NCBI GenBank assembly: GCA_965222065.1
Contig: OZ244933.1
Coordinates: 682,001-746,000, forward strand
Length of the DNA stretch: 64,000 bases
Origin: GM7GCV1 sp965222065
Lineage (GTDB): Bacteria; Pseudomonadota; Gammaproteobacteria; Pseudomonadales; GM7GCV1
Reading direction: 5' to 3'
Shown: positions 50,304-58,305 of the stretch, in pieces
Numbering within the stretch: position 1 is the first letter of the stretch
Layout: the number at the start of each line of letters is the position of its first letter
Program-made: the position numbers and the translations under genes
The notes under the pieces: model-generated
Databases searched by the model: none
Told to the model about the DNA's origin: nothing
The model's input: the letters and a program-made list of their open reading frames with translations, nothing else

Positions 50304-52318
50304 TCTACAAGCTCATTTAATCCAAACTGCTTTCTCCAAAAATTCTCAATGGAGCTAACTTTGCCTAATGATTTAGCAAGAATGTTACTTTTTCTTCTCA
50401 TCCGGTCCAGTACGTCAGGTTTGTCAATTAGTAATTGAATTGCTTTCTCCCACATTAAGGGATCATTCTCTAATAAAAAGCCATTCTCTCCATGAGTGAT
50501 CACTTCATTATAGGGTTGAGTATTTGTATATATACCCACTGCGCCCAATGCCGCACTATCCATAAGCTTGATAATCGATTTTCCTCGGTTGTAATGTGTA
50601 TCCAGCAAAGGCACTAGTGAAATATGAATATTTTGCTGGTCGCGGAAATCTTTATATTCATGCCAATCCAGCAAGCCGATAACTTCTACTCTCGGGTGTT
50701 CTTTTAATACTTTAGGCACAAATCCACCCATAGCGATTTGCAAACTAGCATGGGAGTTTTTATCCAGAACACGCTTGAGTGCAGGAGCCAGCATTTCCAG
50801 ATCATCTTGATGGCACTTTGTACCATGATAAGCAAGCCGATAAGCTTCATTCGTAGAGGTCTTTATTACCTGATTACGTTTTGATAAATATGGTGGCGAG
50901 AGATAAAGGGTCTTGGGCGAATAATATTTTTTATACAGAAAACTTGATGTAGCAATAAAGCGGTCACAGAGCATTAACATTGACTGAAAATCGGTGAACG
51001 CGGTATCCCTCATTCTCGAACGATAACCATTAGGCAAAGAGGTACTTGAGTGAGCCCCCAATACATCATCATCCATCAAGTAAAAAATTGAGCCCAGCCG
51101 GTATTTATGACGGAAAAAATAAGAGATCCAGTCTTCGGGAATGTACCTGGAAACAATGACAAATGAGCCGTCTTGTAGCAATCGGCTCTTATCAACTTCA
51201 TCAAATTCTTTTTTATCCGTATCAACAACAATAACTGCAAGATTATATTGGCTTTGAAGCTTAAATAATGAGGACAAACAATACAGTTCATCAGTAGGCG
51301 CTTCAGAGCGACGAATAACTACTACCCTTTTTAAATTATCTGGTTTGAGTGTTGAGGCACCTGCTGCACTGGCGCTGGGCAAAATAATCGCTTCTCCATT
51401 TAATGCGCGCCATTCACTAATCCCATACTTGAAATAACTTAGCATGGCCAAGCAGTTTCCACTGCTATATACGTCCACGTGTGACAAAGATGGCCAGCAT
51501 GATGTATCTAAACCAACAGAATGCCTATTGCTATTCACTATATGTTCAAAATCAGCCTTCTCACCGTTTACATAAACACATAGATCTTCTGGCTCTATTT
51601 CCAGATCAATATGATGCTTATTCGCATAAATCACCCCTGCAAATATTCTTCTGGGAAAATCTGACTCAGCCGTATTATTAAGACGGTTACACAAATCTGC
51701 AAAGTGTCTTTTATTGGCAGAATCTCGGATATGAACATAAGCTGGGTAACTCGGGGTTAGTAAGCTTTGATCTACTTCTGCGATTATTTTTTTGGGGTTA
51801 TTGCTATAAGACTCAGAAAACTTAACCACGCTATTCTGAATAACTATTAACTCGGCAATCCCCAGCTCTCGCATCTCGACTATTAGGTGATAATTATTCC
51901 CTTCCTCCTCAACGCGCGAACTAATTACTGGGTTTTGGATCAAATCACTTGCAGAATTGAGCCAAACAGTACGTTCCTGCCATTTTAGTGTCTCTCCACT
52001 TCGGAGCTTGACCTCTAATTTGATAATAGTTTTATTAGATTTTAGCGCTTCAACAGGGGCACTAAATCTAAATCCACGAGCCTTAGGTAACTTGGATTTC
52101 TGAACTATGTCTCCTCTTGGAGTTTGAGGAATAAGCCTGTAGCTTTCCTCATTAATTTTAATAACAAGGCAGTCATAGTTCTGGTCATCCCAGTCCAACC
52201 AACCTCTTAGACAAAGAGGCTTCCCTCTAATAACAAGGTAATCAGAAGGAGCCTCCAACACTCCAGTTACTTTTGTACCGGCAAGCTTTTTTCTATTTAG
52301 CTTTTTGACTAAATCCAA
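50300..52318 (-). CDS. Glycosyltransferase with N-terminal beta modules
   Basis: A 672-residue protein. Residues 1-290 are beta-rich; the first includes LCLRGWLDWDDQNYDCLVI, resembling the GW-type module in neighbouring glycosyltransferases. Residues about 300-672 have a GT-B/GT4-like end: SIIKLMDSAALGAVGIYTN, ITHGENGFLLENDPLMWEKA. It lies in the AT-rich part of the cluster. Confidence 0.7.
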   Translation of the reverse strand: MDLVKKLNRKKLAGTKVTGVLEAPSDYLVIRGKPLCLRGWLDWDDQNYDCLVIKINEESYRLIPQTPRGDIVQKSKLPKARGFRFSAPVEALKSNKTIIKLEVKLRSGETLKWQERTVWLNSASDLIQNPVISSRVEEEGNNYHLIVEMRELGIAELIVIQNSVVKFSESYSNNPKKIIAEVDQSLLTPSYPAYVHIRDSANKRHFADLCNRLNNTAESDFPRRIFAGVIYANKHHIDLEIEPEDLCVYVNGEKADFEHIVNSNRHSVGLDTSCWPSLSHVDVYSSGNCLAMLSYFKYGISEWRALNGEAIILPSASAAGASTLKPDNLKRVVVIRRSEAPTDELYCLSSLFKLQSQYNLAVIVVDTDKKEFDEVDKSRLLQDGSFVIVSRYIPEDWISYFFRHKYRLGSIFYLMDDDVLGAHSSTSLPNGYRSRMRDTAFTDFQSMLMLCDRFIATSSFLYKKYYSPKTLYLSPPYLSKRNQVIKTSTNEAYRLAYHGTKCHQDDLEMLAPALKRVLDKNSHASLQIAMGGFVPKVLKEHPRVEVIGLLDWHEYKDFRDQQNIHISLVPLLDTHYNRGKSIIKLMDSAALGAVGIYTNTQPYNEVITHGENGFLLENDPLMWEKAIQLLIDKPDVLDRMRRKSNILAKSLGKVSSIENFWRKQFGLNELVE

Positions 52319-52383
52319 TTTTATACTTCCCTAAAATTTTTAAGCGACGCATATAGAATATGCTTGCGTGGTCTTTTTTTGCT

Positions 52384-54009
52384 TCAAGCCAAAACTCGTT
52401 TTTCTTTAATTCCACAGACTAAATAATGTACAAGAGGATTTATATTTGCTTCGGCAACATCCTTATTAGCGTTGAGATAATGCAGAGTTGAAAATAAGGG
52501 CCCCGGATCACGCTTTTCCTTCCAGCCATGACGAACAAAGTGGAGTTCGGGCTTTGAACTGTATTTTGCGCTTGCAGCTATATCTTGATACTGCTGAAGG
52601 TACCAATCCTTCTCAAAAAAGCCACTATTTACGATAAGCGATGCTTGTTTACGCTCTGTAAAAAATCGACTCAATCTAGTCAACGTGTTGAGATAGTATT
52701 TTTTTTCTTTTAATTGAATTTTTTTTCTTAAGGGGGTTTTTGAACCAGCGATTTGACTAATTACACAAAGATACCGGGATATTTCCTGCTGTTTTAGCTG
52801 CAAGTTCTTTTCAGACTTCCTAGCTCGTCTTCCGTGGAGATCTCGCTCCGATTCAAGGCGTTTTTTATTATTCAGCAAAGACTCTAATTCGCTTAGAAAA
52901 CGTTTATTGTCAACTTGTAGAGACTTTTTACTATCTATTAATATTTCCTTCTCGGCGACAAGATCATTTATATGGGATTTGCTATTTTGAACCTCCTCAT
53001 ACAGCGCATTTCTATCGGCCCGTATTGTTTTTAACTCTAAGTTTATATCTTCATATAGCCGGGCATTGTTTGCCCATTTTTGTTCATAGAAATTTGCTTT
53101 TTCCTGAGCGTTTTTTAGTTCTCTCGTTAACTCACTTATATCTTTTTCAAGGAGTTCAAGGGAATTCGTAAGCGTTCCGAGAGTGTCTATGAACCTACTT
53201 CGTTCCTTTTCAGCGCGCACCCTTTCTTTTTCATTACACGATGTTTCTTTCCTAAGATTTTTGATTTCTTCTTTGTACGCCTCAATTTTTGTGTTCTTTG
53301 CACGAAGTTGCTTTGACAGTTCTGCTACTGAATCGCTTCTCTTGTGCAATTCATCAGAGATATATCTGTATCTGTCTACACTTGAAAAAACATCATCAAA
53401 ATCAGAGTTGGGAGCATTTTGAAGAACTGCTTCGTACAACAAAAAATTTCCACTGTCGTGGGGCAATATTTCCAAATCATTTTGAGAACGAATTGACTCA
53501 ACCTGAAAGCCGCATTCAGTAAGGAGGTTTGCTGCATCTTCGTTCGTATAGTGACGAAAATGAAAGGGGTTCAAGGATACTGAGTGGTTTATTACTGATT
53601 CGTTTGGTACGGAAATAAACAACTTCCCGCCAGCTTTTAACCTGGTTGCGATTCCAGATAAAAATAGTTCGGGAAAAGCTAAGTGCTCAACGACCTCAAA
53701 TGCTACAACTACGTCTAGCTCCGGTAGCTTAGACCATGGATGGCAATGCAGGTCGGCAACGAAAAAATCGATATTAGAAGCTTTCCAGTATTCTTGAGCG
53801 TATTGAATGGCATCCCCAGATATATCACAGGCAAATATCCTATCCGCAACTTCAGATAGGATATTTGACCCATAGCCAACACCACATCCGGCATCTAATA
53901 AAGTCGAACATTTACCAATCTCTTGGCAGGCCCATAAATACCTATTCCTATGATCCTCCCTAATCCCATCAAGTGTCTCTGCAACCTGCCGTTCGCCAGT
54001 TTTTTTCAT
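52384..54009 (-). CDS. Methyltransferase with coiled coil and C-terminal YPDV modules
   Basis: A 541-residue protein. Residues 1-215 are a class I methyltransferase (LLDAGCGVGYGSNIL, VVAFEVVEHLAFPE). A long coiled coil (about 215-420) follows, and the C-terminus (about 460-541) has two copies of the module found in the cluster's glycosyltransferases (GFFEKDWYLQQYQDIAASA; NPLVHYLVCGIKEKR). The coiled coil suggests an oligomer or a length-measuring scaffold, as in O-antigen regulators, but this is inference. Confidence 0.8.
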   Translation of the reverse strand: MKKTGERQVAETLDGIREDHRNRYLWACQEIGKCSTLLDAGCGVGYGSNILSEVADRIFACDISGDAIQYAQEYWKASNIDFFVADLHCHPWSKLPELDVVVAFEVVEHLAFPELFLSGIATRLKAGGKLFISVPNESVINHSVSLNPFHFRHYTNEDAANLLTECGFQVESIRSQNDLEILPHDSGNFLLYEAVLQNAPNSDFDDVFSSVDRYRYISDELHKRSDSVAELSKQLRAKNTKIEAYKEEIKNLRKETSCNEKERVRAEKERSRFIDTLGTLTNSLELLEKDISELTRELKNAQEKANFYEQKWANNARLYEDINLELKTIRADRNALYEEVQNSKSHINDLVAEKEILIDSKKSLQVDNKRFLSELESLLNNKKRLESERDLHGRRARKSEKNLQLKQQEISRYLCVISQIAGSKTPLRKKIQLKEKKYYLNTLTRLSRFFTERKQASLIVNSGFFEKDWYLQQYQDIAASAKYSSKPELHFVRHGWKEKRDPGPLFSTLHYLNANKDVAEANINPLVHYLVCGIKEKRVLA

Positions 54010-54052
54010 ATAAGTTTTCTACAATTACTTCTAAGGACTTGGAAAATACTTT

Positions 54053-55114
54053 CTATCTGTTGATATTATTCCAGCTTAGATTTTTAATCATTTCTTTAAA
54101 AACCCACGAGCGCATAAGCACGTTGGATTTATTTAAGTCTGCACGCCACATCTGACGAACACATAAAAGATAGAAGAGAAGAGCTTCGGCATCTTCTCTA
54201 TCGACAGCAATAGTAGCCAGGTCTTTAGGTGGATTATCAAAATCGGCATCATGAAACAGTCCTGTACCTGTTGCCAACCCCTGACCAAATGCAACGACCT
54301 GATAACCCAGCAGCGCGCTTTCCAATAAAGTGGTTGAATTAATTCCCACTACTAGCCCACATTTAGACAAAGAGGCAAACATAGGTTTTTTGGGATCATC
54401 AAGAGTCACATTGGAGTAAGTTGATAATGCCGGATTGGAAAACTTTGGGTGGGGCCTTACAAGAAAATTCGAATTTGGGTAAGTTTTTGATAAAAAACCT
54501 ATAAAAGCGTCCATTGATTTAAAAGGTGAATCCTGAACAATGTTTAAGTCATTTTCATCTTGTAAGGGGACAAAAATTGGTTTGCTCGAATCCACCTCCG
54601 CAAAGATCAAGGAATCAATATCAAATAACTCGGTGCCACCCACTTTCTTAATATAAGATTTTCTCTGTTCAAGAAAATCTGCCCTTTGATCATCTAATAG
54701 TCTCGGATATTTGTGGTTGCGAGTACTGCATTTACCGTTACAACCTTTAAAATCAAAGTAAATCGATTCTTTTTGGGGAAACCATCCTTGCTCCGAATAG
54801 ATCATTTTGGCCCCATAACTGTTTGCAATGGTTGATGTAATTACATCCCCAGGACTTGAACCATTCCAACAAAAAACAAAATCAGAACCTTGTTTTTCGA
54901 GCACATAATCAAAATGCGAGTGGTCTTCGCAAAACCAGCCTCGGTCCTTAGGAATAGAGTCTGTACTCGCCTCAGGGTGTACATAAAAGTATGTTTGGTG
55001 GCCCAATTGTGTAAAAGCTTTTCCTAGTTGGGCGTATAGCTCAGATACCATTTTCCATCTTTCGACACGTTGCTCTGGATGGATTCCGACGCCTACTGCA
55101 AATAGTATCTTCAT
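54053..55114 (-). CDS. Capsule-transferase-like protein (KpsS/KpsC-like)
   Basis: A 353-residue protein with the pattern of capsular polysaccharide (Kdo-transferase-like) proteins: FVPLQDENDLNIVQDSPFKS, FLVRPHPKF, and VVGINSTTLLESALLGYQVV. It is a paralogue of the N-terminal part of the next gene upstream. ATGA overlap couples the two. Confidence 0.7.
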   Translation of the reverse strand: MKILFAVGVGIHPEQRVERWKMVSELYAQLGKAFTQLGHQTYFYVHPEASTDSIPKDRGWFCEDHSHFDYVLEKQGSDFVFCWNGSSPGDVITSTIANSYGAKMIYSEQGWFPQKESIYFDFKGCNGKCSTRNHKYPRLLDDQRADFLEQRKSYIKKVGGTELFDIDSLIFAEVDSSKPIFVPLQDENDLNIVQDSPFKSMDAFIGFLSKTYPNSNFLVRPHPKFSNPALSTYSNVTLDDPKKPMFASLSKCGLVVGINSTTLLESALLGYQVVAFGQGLATGTGLFHDADFDNPPKDLATIAVDREDAEALLFYLLCVRQMWRADLNKSNVLMRSWVFKEMIKNLSWNNINR

Positions 55115-56772
55115 GCGTTTCTCATTTTTATAATTTTCGCAGGAGAACCAGCAACAACAGCATAATCCGGCACATCCTTATTGACGAAAGAATTAGCAGC
55201 AACAATTGCGTGCTTGCCGATTTTTACATTGTAAGCAATAGTGCAGTGGGCTCCGATCCAAACACCATCCCCTATTTCCACAAGACCAGGCGTTAAAGGC
55301 TGCTGGGATATTGGTTTTGATAGATCTTCATATTGGTGATTAGTCGACACAATAGCTACATATGGCCCAATAATTACATCATCACCGATAAAAATTTTTC
55401 CTGAGCCTTGGAACCAGTTTGCCACACCCACGACACTCCGATCACCTATCTGTATTAGCCCATCATATTTAGCTGAAACCTCTAACACAGCATGATGCCT
55501 AACTTCGCTATTGTCACCGACTATGATCTGGCCTCCATATTGCGCATCTAATGACGCCGTTTTGGCAATTTTGCTGTGTCCAATCTTTATCACTGATTTG
55601 CCCTCACTTGCATTGTAAAATAACGGTTTATAACCATCAGAGTTAGGTGGTAAATATCGGTCAAAAGGATGACGATTAAAAAGATGACTGAAATTTCTCT
55701 TTTCTAATTCAATCAAAGAAACTTGGCGTTCGAAAAGCAGCTCATAAAAAAAGCTATTATTAACCCCCAAAGCATCAGCGGCCTCAAGCACTGACAACGC
55801 ATTATCTGAAGGGTTAGCTTCAAGAACTATTTGGTTACCTGTAAAAATGCCTTTTCCAAAAGCTATCGCTTTTATCCCAAGCATTGCTGCTTCAATTAAG
55901 ACAGTACTATTAATACCCAGAACGTAATCACATTCTGGGAAAAAATCTTCAATGCTTCCAGAAGCATAAAAACGGAAGTTAGACTTGGAACTGCCTAATA
56001 TGTAGTCATAACTTGCTTTAGGGTGGGCTTTAAAAACCACCTCATAATCATCTGGAACCCATTGTTCCAAAAAAGATATGAACTCGGCCATACTTTTAAA
56101 CGGCGAGTTCAATTGAATATTTGTATCCGTATCAACCTGTAACGGGACGAATATCCTTTTCGCTCTAGGACTCTTTCCTAAAGCTCCCGAGTAACAGCGA
56201 TTTGCATATCGCTGCATTTGATTTTCAAGAAGGTGTAGCTGAAGGTCATTAAGCTCTCGCCTCTCCTGATTTAGAAGTGAGCTTTTTGCATTGACTCCAC
56301 AATGATCAAAATATATGAATTCTTTTTGAGTGAACCATCCAACTTCAGAGAAAAGGGTTTTATCCTGAAATCCACAAGATTGGATCGCTTTTAGAGTGCC
56401 TTCTTGATAATGGAAATTTCCAGACCAAATAATAAAGAGGTCTGGGTCTTGCTCTTCCAAAATATTACTAATTTGAGCAAAGCGGTTCTCTTCTGCTTTT
56501 TCTAAATCTCTTACCAGAGTCCCACAATATGACCTCAGTGTTAGTAACGGCAAATATCCTTCTATGTAAGTAGAAATGTTTTTTGAATTATCTAAGTAAA
56601 CAACTGGGGTTATTGGAGAATATTGAAACGCAATTTCCTTTTCACAAACAACCAAGACCTCAACGCCAGCCTTGACCAAAGTAGATCCAAGAATATTTGC
56701 AATTTCGACCCTATGGCGGCTAGCCATCTCTAAATAAATTACAGCTGACTTTAAAGTCCTAGGTTGAAGCAT
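55111..56772 (-). CDS. KpsS/KpsC-like transferase fused to LbH acetyltransferase
   Basis: A 553-residue fusion (ATG 56772). The N-terminal part (about 1-360) has FVPLQVDTDTNIQLNSPFKS, VFKAHPKASY and LGINSTVLIEAAMLGIKAIAF, paralogous to the neighbouring gene. The C-terminal part (about 395-553) is a left-handed beta-helix acyltransferase: hexapeptide repeats IGDDVIIGPYVAIVSTNHQY, IGDGVWIGAHCTIAYNVKIG and the tail AVVAGSPAKII. It would add an acetyl group to the same sugar chain. Confidence 0.8.
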   Translation of the reverse strand: MLQPRTLKSAVIYLEMASRHRVEIANILGSTLVKAGVEVLVVCEKEIAFQYSPITPVVYLDNSKNISTYIEGYLPLLTLRSYCGTLVRDLEKAEENRFAQISNILEEQDPDLFIIWSGNFHYQEGTLKAIQSCGFQDKTLFSEVGWFTQKEFIYFDHCGVNAKSSLLNQERRELNDLQLHLLENQMQRYANRCYSGALGKSPRAKRIFVPLQVDTDTNIQLNSPFKSMAEFISFLEQWVPDDYEVVFKAHPKASYDYILGSSKSNFRFYASGSIEDFFPECDYVLGINSTVLIEAAMLGIKAIAFGKGIFTGNQIVLEANPSDNALSVLEAADALGVNNSFFYELLFERQVSLIELEKRNFSHLFNRHPFDRYLPPNSDGYKPLFYNASEGKSVIKIGHSKIAKTASLDAQYGGQIIVGDNSEVRHHAVLEVSAKYDGLIQIGDRSVVGVANWFQGSGKIFIGDDVIIGPYVAIVSTNHQYEDLSKPISQQPLTPGLVEIGDGVWIGAHCTIAYNVKIGKHAIVAANSFVNKDVPDYAVVAGSPAKIIKMRNA

Positions 56773-56867
56773 ATGCAAATCTATTTCTATCCTTATCCAA
56801 AACGCTAAGTCATCTAATTAAAACTCAAAATATTTGGTATCTGACCTAACAACGATTCACAAAATCC

Positions 56868-57055
56868 CACCAGCTCATCGACCCAATACGGGATGAGCAA
56901 GTATAACCTTGCAGAATCTGGCCTCAATAATCGCGCCTGTTACTCACATATCCGCCAAGCTTTCCGGCTTTTGTTTGCGGATATGCGCGTGCAGTCCGCC
57001 AGCATAACGGGATGGCGTTAAATGTCGATATTCAATTGCGGGTTTTTTCGTGGTA
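56868..57055 (-). pseudogene. Decayed fragment of a second miaE copy
   Basis: Read on the minus strand, this stretch encodes part of MiaE (HLTPSRYAGGLHAHIRKQ, against HLTPSRYAGELHKHIRKQ in the intact gene), interrupted and without N- and C-terminal parts. It matches 57437-57625 of the intact gene with many differences, so it is an old partial duplicate. Confidence 0.8.
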
Positions 57056-57094
57056 GGGAGTAAGGGTGTGTAGGTTTTGGGGATTGATAGGGAT

Positions 57095-57180
57095 GGATTA
57101 CTCGCTTTGCTCGCCCTACGGGTCGCACTGCGTGCGCTCAACGCGCTTCGCGCTTTTGTCCCGCCACCGCGGGAATGACA
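57095..57180. repeat. Direct repeat A, downstream of miaE fragment
   Basis: About 86 bp matches 57938-58023 in the same orientation with about four differences. It begins GGATTACTCGCTTTGCTCGC and ends in a GC-rich CCGCGGGAATGAC. Followed to 57240 by further short GCGGGAATGACGG-like units. Confidence 0.9.
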
Positions 57181-57254
57181 GTACAAGCGGGAATGACGGG
57201 TAAGGGTTGCGGGAATTACGGAAGAAGCAGGAATGACGGAGAGGATGTTCTTTG

Positions 57255-57857
57255 TCAGGCGGGTATGCCGCTGTGAAAACGCAACTCTTCATCCTGTTGT
57301 AGCAGCGCATTGGTCTCATGGCTGAGGAAAGCTTCTACCTTCGATTCAATGGCCTGGCCGCTGGCTTTTTCGGCCAGGCGTAAATAGTCTTCAAAATGTC
57401 GGGCTTCGGACTTGAGTAGCGATTCATAGAACTTTGCCAGTTCGTCATCCAGATGGGGTATTAACGAATAAAATCGTTCGCAGGATCTGGCTTCAATAAT
57501 TGATCCCACGATCAGGGTATCTACCAATCGGCCAGGTTCTTGTTTGCGGATATGTTTGTGAAGTTCGCCTGCATACCGGGATGGTGTTAAGTGCGAGTAG
57601 TCAATTCCCCGTTTTTTCATGATGGCGATCACCTGCTCGAAGTGACGTAGCTCTTCCCGGGCCAGGCGGGACATTTTGTTGAGCAGTTCGTAATTATCGG
57701 TATACCGATACATCAGCCCCAACGCCGTGCTGGCGGCTTTTTTCTCGCAGTTGGCGTGGTCAACCAATAAGGTGGGTATGTCCTGGATGGCCGCCTCTAT
57801 CCATGCCTGGGGTGTACGGCAGGGCAAAAAGTCCAGAACGGCTTGAATAGCAGTCAT
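57255..57857 (-). CDS. miaE: tRNA 2-methylthio-N6-isopentenyladenosine hydroxylase MiaE
   Basis: A 200-residue diiron monooxygenase hydroxylating ms2i6A37 in tRNA. Metal-ligand helices are EELRHFEQV, GSIIEARSCERF and SEARHFEDYL. Start ATG 57857 (MTAIQAVLDF) preferred over a longer frame through the repeat. The gene sits between direct repeats A and B. Confidence 0.95.
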   Translation of the reverse strand: MTAIQAVLDFLPCRTPQAWIEAAIQDIPTLLVDHANCEKKAASTALGLMYRYTDNYELLNKMSRLAREELRHFEQVIAIMKKRGIDYSHLTPSRYAGELHKHIRKQEPGRLVDTLIVGSIIEARSCERFYSLIPHLDDELAKFYESLLKSEARHFEDYLRLAEKASGQAIESKVEAFLSHETNALLQQDEELRFHSGIPA

Positions 57858-57937
57858 TGAAAGAAAACAAAATTGGGTTTGGAAAAGCGCATTATCACAC
57901 AGACCAAAATATTCTTGGTGGAGACATTTTGTTTTGT

Positions 57938-58023
57938 GGATTACTCGCTTTGCTCGCCCTAAGGGTCGCACTGCGTGCGTTCAGCGCGCTTCGCGCTTTT
58001 GTCCCGCCGCCGCGGGAATGACG
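57938..58023. repeat. Direct repeat B, upstream of miaE
   Basis: Second copy of the 86-bp repeat at 57095, about 843 bp further on. It is followed to about 58070 by shorter GCGGGAATGACGG-like units. Together the two copies flank miaE in direct orientation. Confidence 0.9.
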
Positions 58024-58164
58024 AAGGGGAGCGGGAATGACGGGATGGGTGTTGTGCGGGAATGACAGCCCTAAACCTGGTGCCATACGCATTTTCAGGC
58101 TTCTTCATTCATTGCGGTAAAAACGAAAATAACCTTGGGCTATGCCCAATATCCTGAGCATTCA

Positions 58165-58193
58165 TTAACAGTATAGGGCGATTCGGTTAGAAT
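58165..58193 (+). promoter_or_regulatory. Sigma70-type promoter upstream of acnB
   Basis: TTAACA (58165-58170) is followed after 17 bp by TAGAAT (58188-58193), about 112 bp upstream of the acnB start. The spacing is ideal; one mismatch per box. The interval to acnB has no gene and may carry a leader. Confidence 0.5.
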
Positions 58194-58305
58194 CCTTGTT
58201 TATAAACTTCTGTGCGCAAAAGACTGCCTGCAACCAATAGTTGCACCACACCGGCGATGTCCTTAACCACAGATCACCCACCGATAATCTGCGAGGAAAT
58301 TCCTA

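Noticed and set aside
57255..58092. Open frames running through the direct repeats upstream of miaE and the miaE start extended to 57971
   Set aside because: The extra residues derive from repeat sequence and have no counterpart in MiaE; the ATG at 57857 gives the normal length.
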